Shown piece by piece: positions 7,515 through 16,020 of a DNA stretch of 51,035 nt. Origin of the DNA: Bacteroidaceae bacterium (GTDB lineage Bacteria; Bacteroidota; Bacteroidia; Bacteroidales; Bacteroidaceae); contig JAGBFX010000058.1 in NCBI GenBank assembly GCA_017936265.1, positions 1-51,035 of the forward strand, read 5' to 3'. Within the stretch, counting starts at the first letter, position 1. Each line of letters opens with the position of its first letter. The notes under the pieces are model-generated. The model had not been told where the DNA came from. It was given only the letters and a program-made list of their open reading frames with translations, and ran no database searches. The position numbers and the translations under genes are program-made.

Positions 7515-7559
7515 TGTCATTTCAGCAACCTTGTCGGGCAAATTCGGTTGTTCCTTTGC
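7515..7559 (+). promoter_or_regulatory. Shared-box promoter P2 (capsid operon)
   Basis: The box TGTCATTTCAGCAACCTT starts at 7515 and TTTGC at 7555 (element TTCCTTTGC), 40 bases apart. The 18 bases are identical to the copy at 26443 in the second locus. The first capsid-operon ATG is at 7580, so the leader would be short. The rest of the gap 7286-7579 contains P5 and small palindromes such as CATGC-CAC-GCATG near 7414. Confidence 0.8.
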
Positions 7560-7579
7560 TGGCGTAAAACAGATTAATT

Positions 7580-8365
7580 ATGGAACAGAATTTAATGAAC
7601 TTGAAAAATGAGGCTGCACCTTATGAAGGTGCGCCCGTGAATGAAGGGATGCCTGTTGCCGGTCAGCAGGATGTGGCTGAATCTCCTTACGCTTATCTGA
7701 GCATGGGGCTGAAGAAAATCTTCGGGGATGACTTCTCCATTGATGACCGCATGTCGCAGGATATGCTTTTGCACTATCTCTTCCAGACTAAAAAGCAGAA
7801 CGAACTTCTTACCGAGGTCCTCGACAGTGACCCGCGTCTTGCCCAGATGCTGCTTGACATGATTAACGGAAAGAGAAATGCAAGCAGCGCGGTGGCGCGT
7901 TACTTCGGACGCTCATTGGTTGAGCTCGATGAGGACTCCCCAGAGTATCAGGATATGCTGCGTGCCGATGAGGAACTGCAGCTTGAGAATGCCCGTATGT
8001 CGAATGACCGCGAGGAGTATGAGGCTAATCTACGCGAAAGCCAGCCTGTCATTGAGGCTTTCTGCCGCGAACGCGGGTATGAGCCGTCGGAATTCATGGA
8101 CAATGTGTGGGAGAGAATCATCTTTCCGATAATGGCTGGAAAGTACACAGGTGATGTTTGCACTGCGCTTGACCATGCGCTTACCTATGAGAAAGACGTG
8201 GAGGATGCTTTTGCCGCAGGTGACATCAAGGGACGCAACACCAATATCATGCGCATGAAGGAGGAGTTCGGCGATGGTCTGCCAAAGGGCATGGCGAGCG
8301 TGGCTCCTGTAGCTGCACCTAAACGCAGACGCAACTCTCTCATCGACAAGGCGTTGAACGCATAA
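7580..8365 (+). CDS. Probable capsid scaffolding protein
   Basis: A 261-residue, strongly acidic, helical protein directly upstream of the major capsid candidate. It has a Pro/Gly-rich N-terminus, acidic helices in the middle (ELDEDSPEYQDMLRADEELQLE) and a short basic tail (PKRRRNSLIDKALNA). An acidic coiled body with a basic C-terminal helix, encoded just before the capsid gene, is the usual design of tailed-phage scaffolding proteins, whose tail binds the capsid protein during prohead assembly. No protease motif is seen. The assignment rests on composition and order, not on a family match. It is the first gene after promoter P2. Confidence 0.65.
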   Translation: MEQNLMNLKNEAAPYEGAPVNEGMPVAGQQDVAESPYAYLSMGLKKIFGDDFSIDDRMSQDMLLHYLFQTKKQNELLTEVLDSDPRLAQMLLDMINGKRNASSAVARYFGRSLVELDEDSPEYQDMLRADEELQLENARMSNDREEYEANLRESQPVIEAFCRERGYEPSEFMDNVWERIIFPIMAGKYTGDVCTALDHALTYEKDVEDAFAAGDIKGRNTNIMRMKEEFGDGLPKGMASVAPVAAPKRRRNSLIDKALNA

Positions 8366-8403
8366 GGACGTTTTTTACTTTATTAATCTATAATCTATTT
8401 ACT

Positions 8404-10023
8404 ATGAGAAAAATCATTTCTTTTATGAGGGAGAACCCTCTGTTCGTGATTGTTTCGCTGGCAGCTCTGGCGTTCTATTTCTTCTGTGACCAGGTTGCAG
8501 GTATGATGCTTGCTGCTGTCAATGTGGTACCGGGCGGCACTCCTAAGGCTTCCAAGGGTATCGGCGGTCTTGCCACACAGGGAGCAGGCGAGGCTACGAC
8601 CGTATCCAATGCACGTGAGCTCGGCAGTGATTTGATTGATGCCGATGTCGATGACCAGATAATTGGAATCGCAAGCGATGAGAGCATCATCGATACCATC
8701 AAACGCAAGATACGCCGTCAGGTGCGTGTAAGCTCTTTCGAGGTCGACCATTATCTCATTGATGACAAGCGCTCGAAGGCCTATACCAATGAGACCTACA
8801 CCGGCATCAGTGCTACACGTGCCGAGATTCCTTTCTCTACAACGGGAGAAAGAAAAATCTTCCAGGAGTATTACACTGCAATCTGTAAGGGTGTAAACGG
8901 TTATGACGCCTCGGGGCAGGTTGAGCTGCCGGGCGTTGACCTCATGCTCTTCTTCGTTGGCAAGAACAGTACTACCGAGGCTCCTATCGCAATGGCAGTC
9001 AATGGTCCGAAGGTTAACTCCAGCGATGACTATTGCGTGGTGCCTACAATCCCCGCAGGTACCGAGATTATCCTTCTCTCTTCGGCCGCATACGAGACAC
9101 AGAAGTTCATCGCACCCTCTACAATTGTGCCTGTGCCCGAGCGTATGTACCTGCAGAAGCAGCTCTGCAACAGCATCGTGAGCGACTATTTCGCGGCACA
9201 GAAGAAACGTATACCGTTCAGTGAGTCGCAGATTGCCGAGGCTGTGCTTCGCCAGTTCCGTCTCGAGAGTTGCCGCACGGCGTGGGTCGGTCAGCCTGGC
9301 AAGTTCAAGGTTCAGACTATGGACAACGCTATGGGATATCAGTGGGATTACTTCTCAAAGGGTATCCGTTGGCAGTTCAAACGTCAGTATGACCTCTCAT
9401 CGAAGATTACTTTTGCTGACTTGATTAACCTCTCGATGGTGAAGTTCACCGGGTTCAATTGCACCAAGAGGGCTATCTGGCTGTTGGGTAAGAACCTGCT
9501 TAATGATATCCAGAAGATTGATCTTACCCTGCACAAGAACATCAGCATGACCGGCGATAAGGTCTTCGGCATCGAGTGTACGAAGATTCACACTGTCTTC
9601 GGAGATATCGACCTCATTCACGACCCGACTCTCGATGCTCTCGGCTATGCTCATTGCGGCGGTCTCATTGACGAGAACGGCCTTGTGCGTTACTACATGA
9701 AGAACGAGGACGCAAAGACCGAGAATGTAGACGGCGAGGAGGCAAAGCGCGAGGTTGTCATGACAATCGACTGTCTCTGTCTCAAGGGCTACTCGCACAT
9801 CTGGGTAAACGGTTCGGCAGCCGAGAGTGACATCCCTGGTGCTTCGCATGTGACAAGCGCTGCTGTATTGCCTGCATCACCTGGCATCAACGACGTGGTA
9901 GTGCTTACAGCCGATGTCAATCACACTGTCAACGGCGAGCAGAAACTCTGGTTTGCTGCGGGCAGCGTGGTTACATTCAACGGCAGTACATGGGTTGAAT
10001 ATACAGGCGAGATTCTTATCTGA
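8404..10023 (+). CDS. Major capsid protein candidate with N-terminal hydrophobic helix
   Basis: A 539-residue protein following the scaffold-like gene and preceding head-tail genes, which is the expected place and size of a major capsid protein. No sequence signature proves the HK97 fold. Features include regular beta-rich segments, several YF/RW aromatic clusters (MGYQWDYFSKGIRWQFKRQYD) and a C-terminal small beta domain (VVVLTADVNHTVNGEQ to end) that could be a surface domain. Unusually, residues 13-28 (LFVIVSLAALAFYFF and following) form a membrane-type helix after a basic start, MRKIISFMRENP. A later in-frame start at residues 34-35 would remove it, but the ATG at 8404 has the more typical A/T-rich leader. 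Confidence 0.7.
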   Translation: MRKIISFMRENPLFVIVSLAALAFYFFCDQVAGMMLAAVNVVPGGTPKASKGIGGLATQGAGEATTVSNARELGSDLIDADVDDQIIGIASDESIIDTIKRKIRRQVRVSSFEVDHYLIDDKRSKAYTNETYTGISATRAEIPFSTTGERKIFQEYYTAICKGVNGYDASGQVELPGVDLMLFFVGKNSTTEAPIAMAVNGPKVNSSDDYCVVPTIPAGTEIILLSSAAYETQKFIAPSTIVPVPERMYLQKQLCNSIVSDYFAAQKKRIPFSESQIAEAVLRQFRLESCRTAWVGQPGKFKVQTMDNAMGYQWDYFSKGIRWQFKRQYDLSSKITFADLINLSMVKFTGFNCTKRAIWLLGKNLLNDIQKIDLTLHKNISMTGDKVFGIECTKIHTVFGDIDLIHDPTLDALGYAHCGGLIDENGLVRYYMKNEDAKTENVDGEEAKREVVMTIDCLCLKGYSHIWVNGSAAESDIPGASHVTSAAVLPASPGINDVVVLTADVNHTVNGEQKLWFAAGSVVTFNGSTWVEYTGEILI

Positions 10024-10066
10024 TTTGCCTGACAGGCGTGCGGGGGAGTGAGCACCTCTCGCCACG

Positions 10067-10112
10067 GGGCTGCACCTATGGTCCGAACAATGCTCACGGA
10101 CAGGTGCAGCCC
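10067..10112 (+). terminator. Stem-loop after the capsid gene
   Basis: Arms GGGCTGCACCT (10067-10077) and AGGTGCAGCCC (10102-10112) are perfect, with an inner stem GTCCG/CGGAC (10081-10085, 10097-10101) and a short TTTC after. It sits between the capsid gene and the less abundant head-tail genes, so it is likely a partial terminator or an mRNA 3'-end stabiliser that raises capsid dosage. Confidence 0.6.
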
Positions 10113-10141
10113 TTTCAGTATTTATCTAAATAACTAACGGT

Positions 10142-10570
10142 ATGAAAAAAAGAATTACTTACGAGATACATGGACAGATAGAGCGTAACAGTTACTTCAG
10201 GATAGGGAAGGCGCTCATGAGAATAGAATTCACAGGCGGTGCGATAAACTCCACAGGGGTATATCCTGCGCAGTATACGACCGACAACCCTCTTTTCCAG
10301 CGTGCTATCGAGAACAGCGAGGCTTTCCGCAACGGCGAGATAAAGCGCGGTAGGGTAGATATAATAGGTGACAGTGAGCCTGAAGTCAAAGATAAGAACG
10401 GTGGCGGCAATGATGCCGTATCTGTCGTGAGTGAGGTTACCAATATGCAACAGGCGCGCGCCTGTCTTATGGCTGCACCCTATAACTGCGCCCTTTCTGA
10501 ACTGCAGAACAAGAATGCTGTAAAGAGCATGGCTCAGAGCAAGGGCGTCTCTTTCCCTAACTGGCTATGA
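10142..10570 (+). CDS. Small virion-locus protein with SAP/LEM-like C-terminus
   Basis: A 142-residue protein, not firmly recognised. The N-terminal two thirds is basic and beta-rich (KKRITYEIHGQIERNSYFRIG). After a Gly-rich linker (NGGGND), the end (MQQARACLMAAPYNCALSEL then NKNAVKSMAQSKGVSFPNWL) resembles the short HeH/LEM/SAP helix pair found in phage head-associated proteins. The stop overlaps the next start (ATGA at 10567), so translation is coupled to the adaptor gene. A head decoration or head-completion role is possible. Confidence 0.65.
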   Translation: MKKRITYEIHGQIERNSYFRIGKALMRIEFTGGAINSTGVYPAQYTTDNPLFQRAIENSEAFRNGEIKRGRVDIIGDSEPEVKDKNGGGNDAVSVVSEVTNMQQARACLMAAPYNCALSELQNKNAVKSMAQSKGVSFPNWL

Positions 10571-11226
10571 TTTCGACCGATGAACTTGTCAAGCGGGTAA
10601 GGCGTCTGCTGAATGAGGCCGAGGAGGATGCCCGTCTCTCGTTGCTTTACGAAGAGACTCGCTCAATAAACGGACACATCCTGAGGCTGCTGCCACAGGC
10701 TGTCGCTCTGGTGCAGAAGAACAAGGCTCCTGATTGCGGGAACGTCAACCCTCGTGCTCTTGATGTGGGTACAGCTGAAATTGTGGAGCGCGATGACGGA
10801 AAGGCGATGATTGTATTGCCTGATGACTTTGCCGCTCTTGTATCGCTGCAGCTGAAGGGGTGGAAACGTCCATGCCGTCAGCTGCTTGTCGAGGGATGTT
10901 GCGAGTCAATAGCTCAGAACAGTGGTTATGTGCGTGCCGGGGTATGCCGTCCGCTGTGTGTGGAGAGTGTAGCCGATGATGGCTCAAGGGTGGTGCTCCT
11001 CTCTCCGCTTCCCGGCGGCAAGGCTCCGCAGCTTGACCATTTTGTATATGAGGCCACGTTCGATACGGCTCATGGCCTGGAGGGGTGCAACTCTCTCCTC
11101 GCAGATGCCGTGGCATATTACTGTGCCGCGCTCTTGTACAGTGTCTTTGAACGTCGTGAGCAGGCAAATGCCTTGCTCTCGCTTGCCACGTTGTTGTGTA
11201 ATGGAAAAAATGTTGAAAGGAGATGA
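10567..11226 (+). CDS. Probable head-tail adaptor (gp4/gp11-like)
   Basis: A 219-residue protein. Its helical N-terminus (STDELVKRVRRLLNEAEED), LPDDFAALVSLQL strand and late helical pair (LLADAVAYYCAALLYSVFERREQANALL) resemble tailed-phage adaptor proteins that bind under the portal (P22 gp4, T7 gp11 types). Position between the capsid gene and the nozzle-like gene agrees. No diagnostic motif is available, so the call is by architecture and context. It overlaps the previous gene by 4 bases; the next start is 5 bases downstream. Confidence 0.6.
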   Translation: MISTDELVKRVRRLLNEAEEDARLSLLYEETRSINGHILRLLPQAVALVQKNKAPDCGNVNPRALDVGTAEIVERDDGKAMIVLPDDFAALVSLQLKGWKRPCRQLLVEGCCESIAQNSGYVRAGVCRPLCVESVADDGSRVVLLSPLPGGKAPQLDHFVYEATFDTAHGLEGCNSLLADAVAYYCAALLYSVFERREQANALLSLATLLCNGKNVERR

Positions 11227-11230
11227 CATT

Positions 11231-11512
11231 ATGGGTGTGAAGATTATTGATTTTGCAAAGAACGGCGACTTATGGGAGAGCGCTTCCGTCGTGTGTGGCG
11301 GTGGCGACATGAGACTCCGTGTCCACAAACGGGGACCTTACCCTGTGGATGTGCTTGTGAGCCTTGACGGAGTGGAGGAGTATATCAAGTACGATGATTT
11401 CGGCCTTGATGAACTCAAGTGTGAGGTAACCATTGAAGGAGCAATACGCGGGCAGCATATAAGGCTTGCCTCGCGCAGTGAATTCACGCTCCTGAAATGT
11501 CTTGAAATGTAG
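11231..11512 (+). CDS. Small beta-rich virion-locus protein, unknown
   Basis: A 93-residue protein with no family recognised. It appears to be all beta (repeated short strands such as DMRLRVHKRGPYPVDVLVSLDGVEEYIKY), with no membrane segment. The ATG at 11231 is preferred; it has AAGGAG about 9 bases upstream. An alternative start at 11210 would overlap the adaptor gene. Location between adaptor and holin suggests a minor structural protein. Confidence 0.6.
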   Translation: MGVKIIDFAKNGDLWESASVVCGGGDMRLRVHKRGPYPVDVLVSLDGVEEYIKYDDFGLDELKCEVTIEGAIRGQHIRLASRSEFTLLKCLEM

Positions 11513-11516
11513 TACT

Positions 11517-11984
11517 ATGGATAGCATCAGATTGACGGTCGCCACGTTGCTTGCCAACGTGGCAGGACTGCTCTTCCCTATAAGGGATGACATATACGGC
11601 CTTGTACTGCTTTTCACAGTCAACTTCATCATGGGTATGCTTGCCGATGTGTGTAACCGCCGCGAGTGGAGTTTCAAGAAGGCATTCCGCTTCTTCAGGG
11701 ATGCTGCAATATACTTCGTGATGGTCTCCTCGATATATCTTCTCGGACATTTCAAAGGGGAAGAAGAGGCTGCAATGCATTGTGTGTCGTTCATGATATA
11801 TGTGGCAATATATTTCTACGGGACAAATATCCTGCGCAATGCGCGCATGCTTACCAACGAACGCAGCACACTGTTTGCAGTCCTCAATTTCCTCTACTAT
11901 CTCCTGAGTCTAAGGGTACTTGAGAAGAGCGAATCTCTAAAAGGTTATTTCGAACATGAAAGGGAAAGGAAAAATATGGTTTAG
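11517..11984 (+). CDS. Phage holin family membrane protein
   Basis: A 155-residue protein with about four hydrophobic helices (starting near VATLLANVAGLLFPI, IYGLVLLFTVNFIMGML, FRDAAIYFVMVSSIYLLG and MHCVSFMIYVAIYFY). It ends in a charged tail (SLKGYFEHERERKNMV). Size and topology match the Bacteroidota phage holin family, which permeabilises the inner membrane at lysis. The start at 11517 (MDSIRL) is chosen over 11502, which overlaps the previous stop. The next gene overlaps its end by 29 bases and encodes a spanin-like lipoprotein, which supports a lysis role. No endolysin gene was recognised in the window. Confidence 0.75.
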   Translation: MDSIRLTVATLLANVAGLLFPIRDDIYGLVLLFTVNFIMGMLADVCNRREWSFKKAFRFFRDAAIYFVMVSSIYLLGHFKGEEEAAMHCVSFMIYVAIYFYGTNILRNARMLTNERSTLFAVLNFLYYLLSLRVLEKSESLKGYFEHERERKNMV

Positions 11985-12345
11985 TGTGCTGCTGGTGCTG
12001 CTGTGCGCGTGCCGTACTCCAAAAGAGGAGTGTAATATGTCCGATACACATACCAGGACAAACAGTGCCTGGCATGTTGTACGTGACAGCATCTTCATAC
12101 ATGACAGCATCTATGTACATGAGAAGAGTGATACGGTCTTCCTGACAAAGTACCGCACACTTTATAAAGAGAATCTTGTAAGGGATACGTTGTTTGTGTG
12201 CGATACTCTCTACAAGGAACGCGTAATTACAGAATATGTAAGCAGTGAACGCGGGCGCTTGCGTTGGTGGTGGCTGTTACTGCTGCTGCCGCTTCTTTTC
12301 CCTGGTTTATTGAAACGGTTGCTAAAATTATTTTGGAATGCATAA
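11956..12345 (+). CDS. Lipoprotein with C-terminal membrane helix: unimolecular spanin candidate
   Basis: A 129-residue protein. The N-terminus is a lipoprotein signal (KGKGKIWFSVLLVLLCACR) with cysteine at about residue 19, followed by a soluble middle of alternating beta-type repeats built on RDS/HDS/SDT and DTL steps. It ends with a transmembrane helix (LRWWWLLLLLPLLFPGLLKRLL). Outer-membrane lipid anchor plus inner-membrane helix in one chain is the topology of u-spanins such as phage T1 gp11, which fuse inner and outer membranes in the last lysis step. Overlap with the holin gene supports this. It is unrelated in sequence to any spanin I can name. Confidence 0.75.
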   Translation: MKGKGKIWFSVLLVLLCACRTPKEECNMSDTHTRTNSAWHVVRDSIFIHDSIYVHEKSDTVFLTKYRTLYKENLVRDTLFVCDTLYKERVITEYVSSERGRLRWWWLLLLLPLLFPGLLKRLLKLFWNA

Positions 12346-15190
12346 GATTTTTTCATTTAAAGGCGTAACGAGAAAGAGTGACAATCTTCTTGCAGGCGAA
12401 GGGGAGTGCATAGCCGCGGTCAATGTGCGGGTAAAGGATGGCGTTATGGTTCCGTTACCCACATTGTCCGATGAGGTTACACTTGAGCATCGCTACTCCG
12501 CAATCTATCGGCATGAGATGACCGGTCACTATCTGTGTGTGACCGATGATGCCGATGCTCTCCTGCATCTTTATGACAGCACCTGGAACAGGGTGCCCGA
12601 CGATGACGGCAGCCCACTTCTATTTGAGGGGTTGGGTGGCGTGCGTAAAGTGGAGTTTATGGGGTATGTGGCCTGTTGCATGAGTGACAAAGGTATAATT
12701 TATCTCCTTTACAGCGATGGCCGCTACCGTCTTCTCGGCGAGCGTCCTCCTATGCCTGAACTTGATATAACGGTTGCATCGAAATTGTCGAGAACAATCA
12801 CTGAAGCAGCGTTTACTGAGGGTTCGACAGAGGATATTGAAGGATCGTGGAGCTACAACTCCAAAGGTTATTTCGATGAGGCGATTTCAATCCTGAACGA
12901 GTCGGGACATTATATCGACAGGGCGCTGTTCAAATTCGCTCTGCGTGCTTTTGACGGGTCTTACATCGCAATCTCTCCTGCAATGTATGTGTCAGATGAA
13001 GGGCGCATAAACGGGGTGAGCAGGGATATCTATAATATGATAGCCACAAGGGCTGACAGTAATTCTTCTTCTAAATATGATGTCAGTGTGCTTGGTTTTA
13101 AACCGCAATTCAGTTTCTCGGGAATCGAACTTGCCGATTGGAAAAACATAGTGGTGGGGATAGATATCTTTACGACAGGTTCGATAATGGGCAAGAAAGT
13201 AAAGAAACAACGGTGGCGCAGCAGGACCTCATCCTCGGGCAGTGAATACAAAGAGTATGAGGTGTACGTGGATAAGGAGCTCGAGGAACTGTGTGCTGAC
13301 ATTGCTGATGCCGCCCACTATTACAGAATCGCCGAGTATGATATCGAAGGGAATCTGATAGAGGCTCTCGAGAATGTTTCGCAGACCAACCTTGTTCTGC
13401 AACAGTCGCTTGAGAATGATGATTGTTCCTATACTTCTGTAGTGCCCGCTTGCAGTTATATGTTCAATAACAGACTGCATATCGGGGCATTGAAGGAGTA
13501 TTTCTGCAAGGGTTATGACCCGCTCTTCCTCAAAGGGCCTCATGGTAAAAAGGTCACCATGAGGGAGATATACGTGAAGACCGGAATCCGCACGTTGAAG
13601 GGAACATCTTTTGTGGTGCGCAAATATAGTGATGTGGAGCTGATGTTCGGGAACGGACGTTACGAACTGCCTCCATTGCTCTCTTATCCCGATGTAAGGG
13701 CGTATGAGATGTGTGTCTATCTTGAAAATGACAGAAGTTGGTTCTGTAAGGTGTTCCCTTTGGTTCCGCATCGTTATCTCAATCAGGCGCAGTACCTAAA
13801 CAGGTGGTCTCTCGGTTACAAATACTCCTGTTCGGCCAATCTCTCGGGTTCGGCAAGCATGTCAGTGCTGCGCGACAAGGATGTCGTGGAGATGTTTTCC
13901 TGTCAGGCGGGAACTCATGAACTGGTATACTCCAAGAGCGAGGCGACGTGGATGTATAAAGGAGAGCCTTTCCCCAGTGAAGAGTTCTCTCATATAAGGC
14001 TTGTGAAGAACTGGACTTCTCTTGCCGATGGCGATACGATTGTGTTTACGATAACAGCATGCGATGATGATACGTGTTTCAGGGATATCTGCAATATACC
14101 GTTGGATGAATCCTGGACATTGGTTACCGGGGCATTGGAAGTGAACGAAAAAGAACCTTATGAAGAGCGTGGAAATGTACTCAAGGTCTCGGCTGTCGAC
14201 AATCTTTTCTCATTTCCGGCCAAATGTACCTATACGCCTTCGCAGGGGAACATCGTGGCGCTTGCGAGCAATGCAGTCGCTCTCTCGCAGGGGCAGTTCG
14301 GACAGCATCCCCTATATGTTTTCTGCAGTGACGGTATTTGGGCCATGTCGGTCGATACATCAGGTGCTTCTGCATATGTCGCGTCATATCCTCTGTCGCG
14401 TCAGATATGCGTGAACAGGAATTCAGTATGTGGAATTGACGGTGGAGTGGTTTTTATAGCTCAGCAAGGAGCTATGCTTCTTAATGGCGGAAAAATGAAA
14501 AGAATTTCAACATCCATGGAGGGAGAAGCAGGGCTTTTTGCACGTATTGCAGGCGATAGCGTAATCCAAAGGATTGAGGTTATGATGCATCTTCCCGATG
14601 TTGTTGGAAATGAAGATTTCTCCTATTTTATGGAAAAGGCCAGTGTGGCCTATCTTCCGGCACACGATGAGGTAATATTTGCCAATGATGAGTTCGCTTA
14701 CTGCTATCTCTATTCATTGCGTTATGATGCCTGGACCCATGTGACTGCTACGATAAAAGGATTTGTGCCTGGATATTCTTTATCACGAATGTTCTTTGTG
14801 GATGGGGAAAAGAGCCATGTAGTGCATTGGAGCAATGATTATGCAGGGGAGAACAGGGTGTTTCTCGTTACGCGCCCGCAATTATGGGGCACGAAATTGC
14901 CAAAACGTGTCATACAACTCATGTTGCATGCCTATTCAGAACCCGTAGAGGAGAGAAGTGATTATACGCCTTCACTTGCGTGCTACATGTTCGGAAGTAA
15001 TGATGGTGTGAACTTCTGCCTGCTGGCGGGCCGGGAGGTTGAAAAGGAGATAAAGGACCTTAAATTCCCATATTTCCCAACCCAGTCGTACCGCTACTAT
15101 CTGTTTGTCGTGTGTGGCGAAATGTCGGCCGACAGCTGGATAACAGGGCTTGAGATTGAGGCTGAACCTGCATGGAATAACAGGATATGA
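12338..15190 (+). CDS. Large tail nozzle / stabilisation-type protein
   Basis: A 950-residue protein, last gene of the capsid operon. It opens MHKIFSFKGVTRKSDNLL, then shows repeated beta hairpins typical of a propeller-like protein (HYLCVTDDADALLHLYDST and GYVACCMSDKGIIYLLYSDG). Later segments (YVFCSDGIWAMSVDTSG, GVVFIAQQGAMLLNGGKMKRIS, VIFANDEFAYCYLYSLRYDAWT) repeat the same readout-and-report pattern. This agrees with podovirus nozzle proteins (T7 gp12, P22 gp10 and the crAss-like stabilisation proteins), which attach below the adaptor. The frame is intact. It overlaps the spanin gene by 8 bases. The GC is slightly lower toward the 3' end (from about 14.4 kb). Confidence 0.65.
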   Translation: MHKIFSFKGVTRKSDNLLAGEGECIAAVNVRVKDGVMVPLPTLSDEVTLEHRYSAIYRHEMTGHYLCVTDDADALLHLYDSTWNRVPDDDGSPLLFEGLGGVRKVEFMGYVACCMSDKGIIYLLYSDGRYRLLGERPPMPELDITVASKLSRTITEAAFTEGSTEDIEGSWSYNSKGYFDEAISILNESGHYIDRALFKFALRAFDGSYIAISPAMYVSDEGRINGVSRDIYNMIATRADSNSSSKYDVSVLGFKPQFSFSGIELADWKNIVVGIDIFTTGSIMGKKVKKQRWRSRTSSSGSEYKEYEVYVDKELEELCADIADAAHYYRIAEYDIEGNLIEALENVSQTNLVLQQSLENDDCSYTSVVPACSYMFNNRLHIGALKEYFCKGYDPLFLKGPHGKKVTMREIYVKTGIRTLKGTSFVVRKYSDVELMFGNGRYELPPLLSYPDVRAYEMCVYLENDRSWFCKVFPLVPHRYLNQAQYLNRWSLGYKYSCSANLSGSASMSVLRDKDVVEMFSCQAGTHELVYSKSEATWMYKGEPFPSEEFSHIRLVKNWTSLADGDTIVFTITACDDDTCFRDICNIPLDESWTLVTGALEVNEKEPYEERGNVLKVSAVDNLFSFPAKCTYTPSQGNIVALASNAVALSQGQFGQHPLYVFCSDGIWAMSVDTSGASAYVASYPLSRQICVNRNSVCGIDGGVVFIAQQGAMLLNGGKMKRISTSMEGEAGLFARIAGDSVIQRIEVMMHLPDVVGNEDFSYFMEKASVAYLPAHDEVIFANDEFAYCYLYSLRYDAWTHVTATIKGFVPGYSLSRMFFVDGEKSHVVHWSNDYAGENRVFLVTRPQLWGTKLPKRVIQLMLHAYSEPVEERSDYTPSLACYMFGSNDGVNFCLLAGREVEKEIKDLKFPYFPTQSYRYYLFVVCGEMSADSWITGLEIEAEPAWNNRI

Positions 15191-15200
15191 TGATGTAATG

Positions 15201-15242
15201 CAATAAAACAGGCGTCGGAATTTTCCGACGCCTGTTTTATTG
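15201..15242. terminator. Perfect 20-bp inverted repeat, bidirectional terminator
   Basis: Arms 15201-15220 and 15223-15242 are exact inverted copies with a 2-base centre. The GC core GGCGTCGG is flanked by AAAACA/TGTTTT, giving U tracts on both strands. It separates the nozzle gene from convergent small genes, and the stop codon of the minus-strand gene (15237-15239) lies inside the right arm. Confidence 0.85.
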
Positions 15243-15428
15243 CTCTCTGTTATATTCTCTCAACAATCTCTTCTTGTTCTTTTCGATATATATGCTGCAT
15301 CTTGTGAATACAAGGAACGATGAGAAGAAAAGAACCGTTGCTATGATGCTCCTGAATGTCATGGCTGCCGTTCCTGCCATTATTATAAGGGCTGTCAATT
15401 GTAGTGATATAAGTGTTGTCGCTTTCAT
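15237..15428 (-). CDS. Small two-helix membrane protein, unknown
   Basis: A 63-residue protein with two hydrophobic segments (LISLQLTALIIMAGTAAM and IIATVLFFSSFLVFTRC) and a basic C-terminal tail (KNKKRLLREYNREQ). No family recognised. The ATG at 15428 is preferred over 15458, which lies inside the upstream gene. It is the last gene of a three-gene minus-strand set next to the repressor. Confidence 0.55.
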   Translation of the reverse strand: MKATTLISLQLTALIIMAGTAAMTFRSIIATVLFFSSFLVFTRCSIYIEKNKKRLLREYNREQ

Positions 15429-15439
15429 GGTATATGTTT

Positions 15440-15823
15440 TTATCTGTTGAAATTCCAATATATAAGTCTCTTGCCGTTTCCTGTTTCCTGTCCCGCTGTA
15501 AGTATTGCATGGTCGAGATGTCTGCCTCTACAATACAGCGTAACAGAGCCAATCTCCTCTTTCTTCTCCGATGAGTAACTGTCGAGTAACTTCATTCGGT
15601 AACCATTTTTATCAATGATTCTTTTCCTCTCTTCGAGAAACTCCTTGACATACTCCTTTCCTATGTATTCCTTTTTAATGGAATACTCCTCCAGTAGATT
15701 TCTCCCTTTCTTTAGATTGAGCTTGTGCGCGAAAGTGTACCAAAAGTATTCCACCCACTCGAGGCACTTTTCGCAGAATATCTCAATCAATCTTCCGATT
15801 TCCCATAATGCCTTGTTTTTCAT
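15440..15823 (-). CDS. Hypothetical protein, unknown
   Basis: A 127-residue, Lys/Glu-rich, helical protein (LLEEYSIKKEYIGKEYVKEFLEERKRIIDKNG) with a beta-like end (GSVTLYCRGRHLDHAIL). No family recognised. The DNA is more AT-rich than the capsid operon. It sits between small genes on the minus strand, divergent from the repressor, so it may be expressed in the repressed state or be cargo; no function can be assigned. Confidence 0.55.
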   Translation of the reverse strand: MKNKALWEIGRLIEIFCEKCLEWVEYFWYTFAHKLNLKKGRNLLEEYSIKKEYIGKEYVKEFLEERKRIIDKNGYRMKLLDSYSSEKKEEIGSVTLYCRGRHLDHAILTAGQETGNGKRLIYWNFNR

Positions 15824-15971
15824 AGTCGATGCTTTTTATCCTTTCTGTTTCTATATGTTTATTTATGGCTTTTTTGTCGCAATTGTCATGTATTTTATCA
15901 ATGTGTCTACAAAATTCTGTGAATACTTGCTCGTTTCGCCAGAATTTGCTATGTTTGCCAAGCACGGGCAC
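15783..15971 (-). CDS. Possible small protein, first in the set divergent from the repressor
   Basis: A 62-residue open frame, basic (KHIETERIKSIDYEKQG), overlapping the next gene by 41 bases. A -7-type element TATATTTG on the minus strand (16038-16045) lies about 65 bases upstream, which makes expression plausible. Nothing in the sequence identifies a function, and the overlap leaves doubt about whether it is translated. Confidence 0.35.
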   Translation of the reverse strand: MPVLGKHSKFWRNEQVFTEFCRHIDKIHDNCDKKAINKHIETERIKSIDYEKQGIMGNRKID

Positions 15972-16020
15972 ATTCTGTAAACGGTTGTGTATGTAGTGCC
16001 GGTTAAAACCGTGAAACTGT

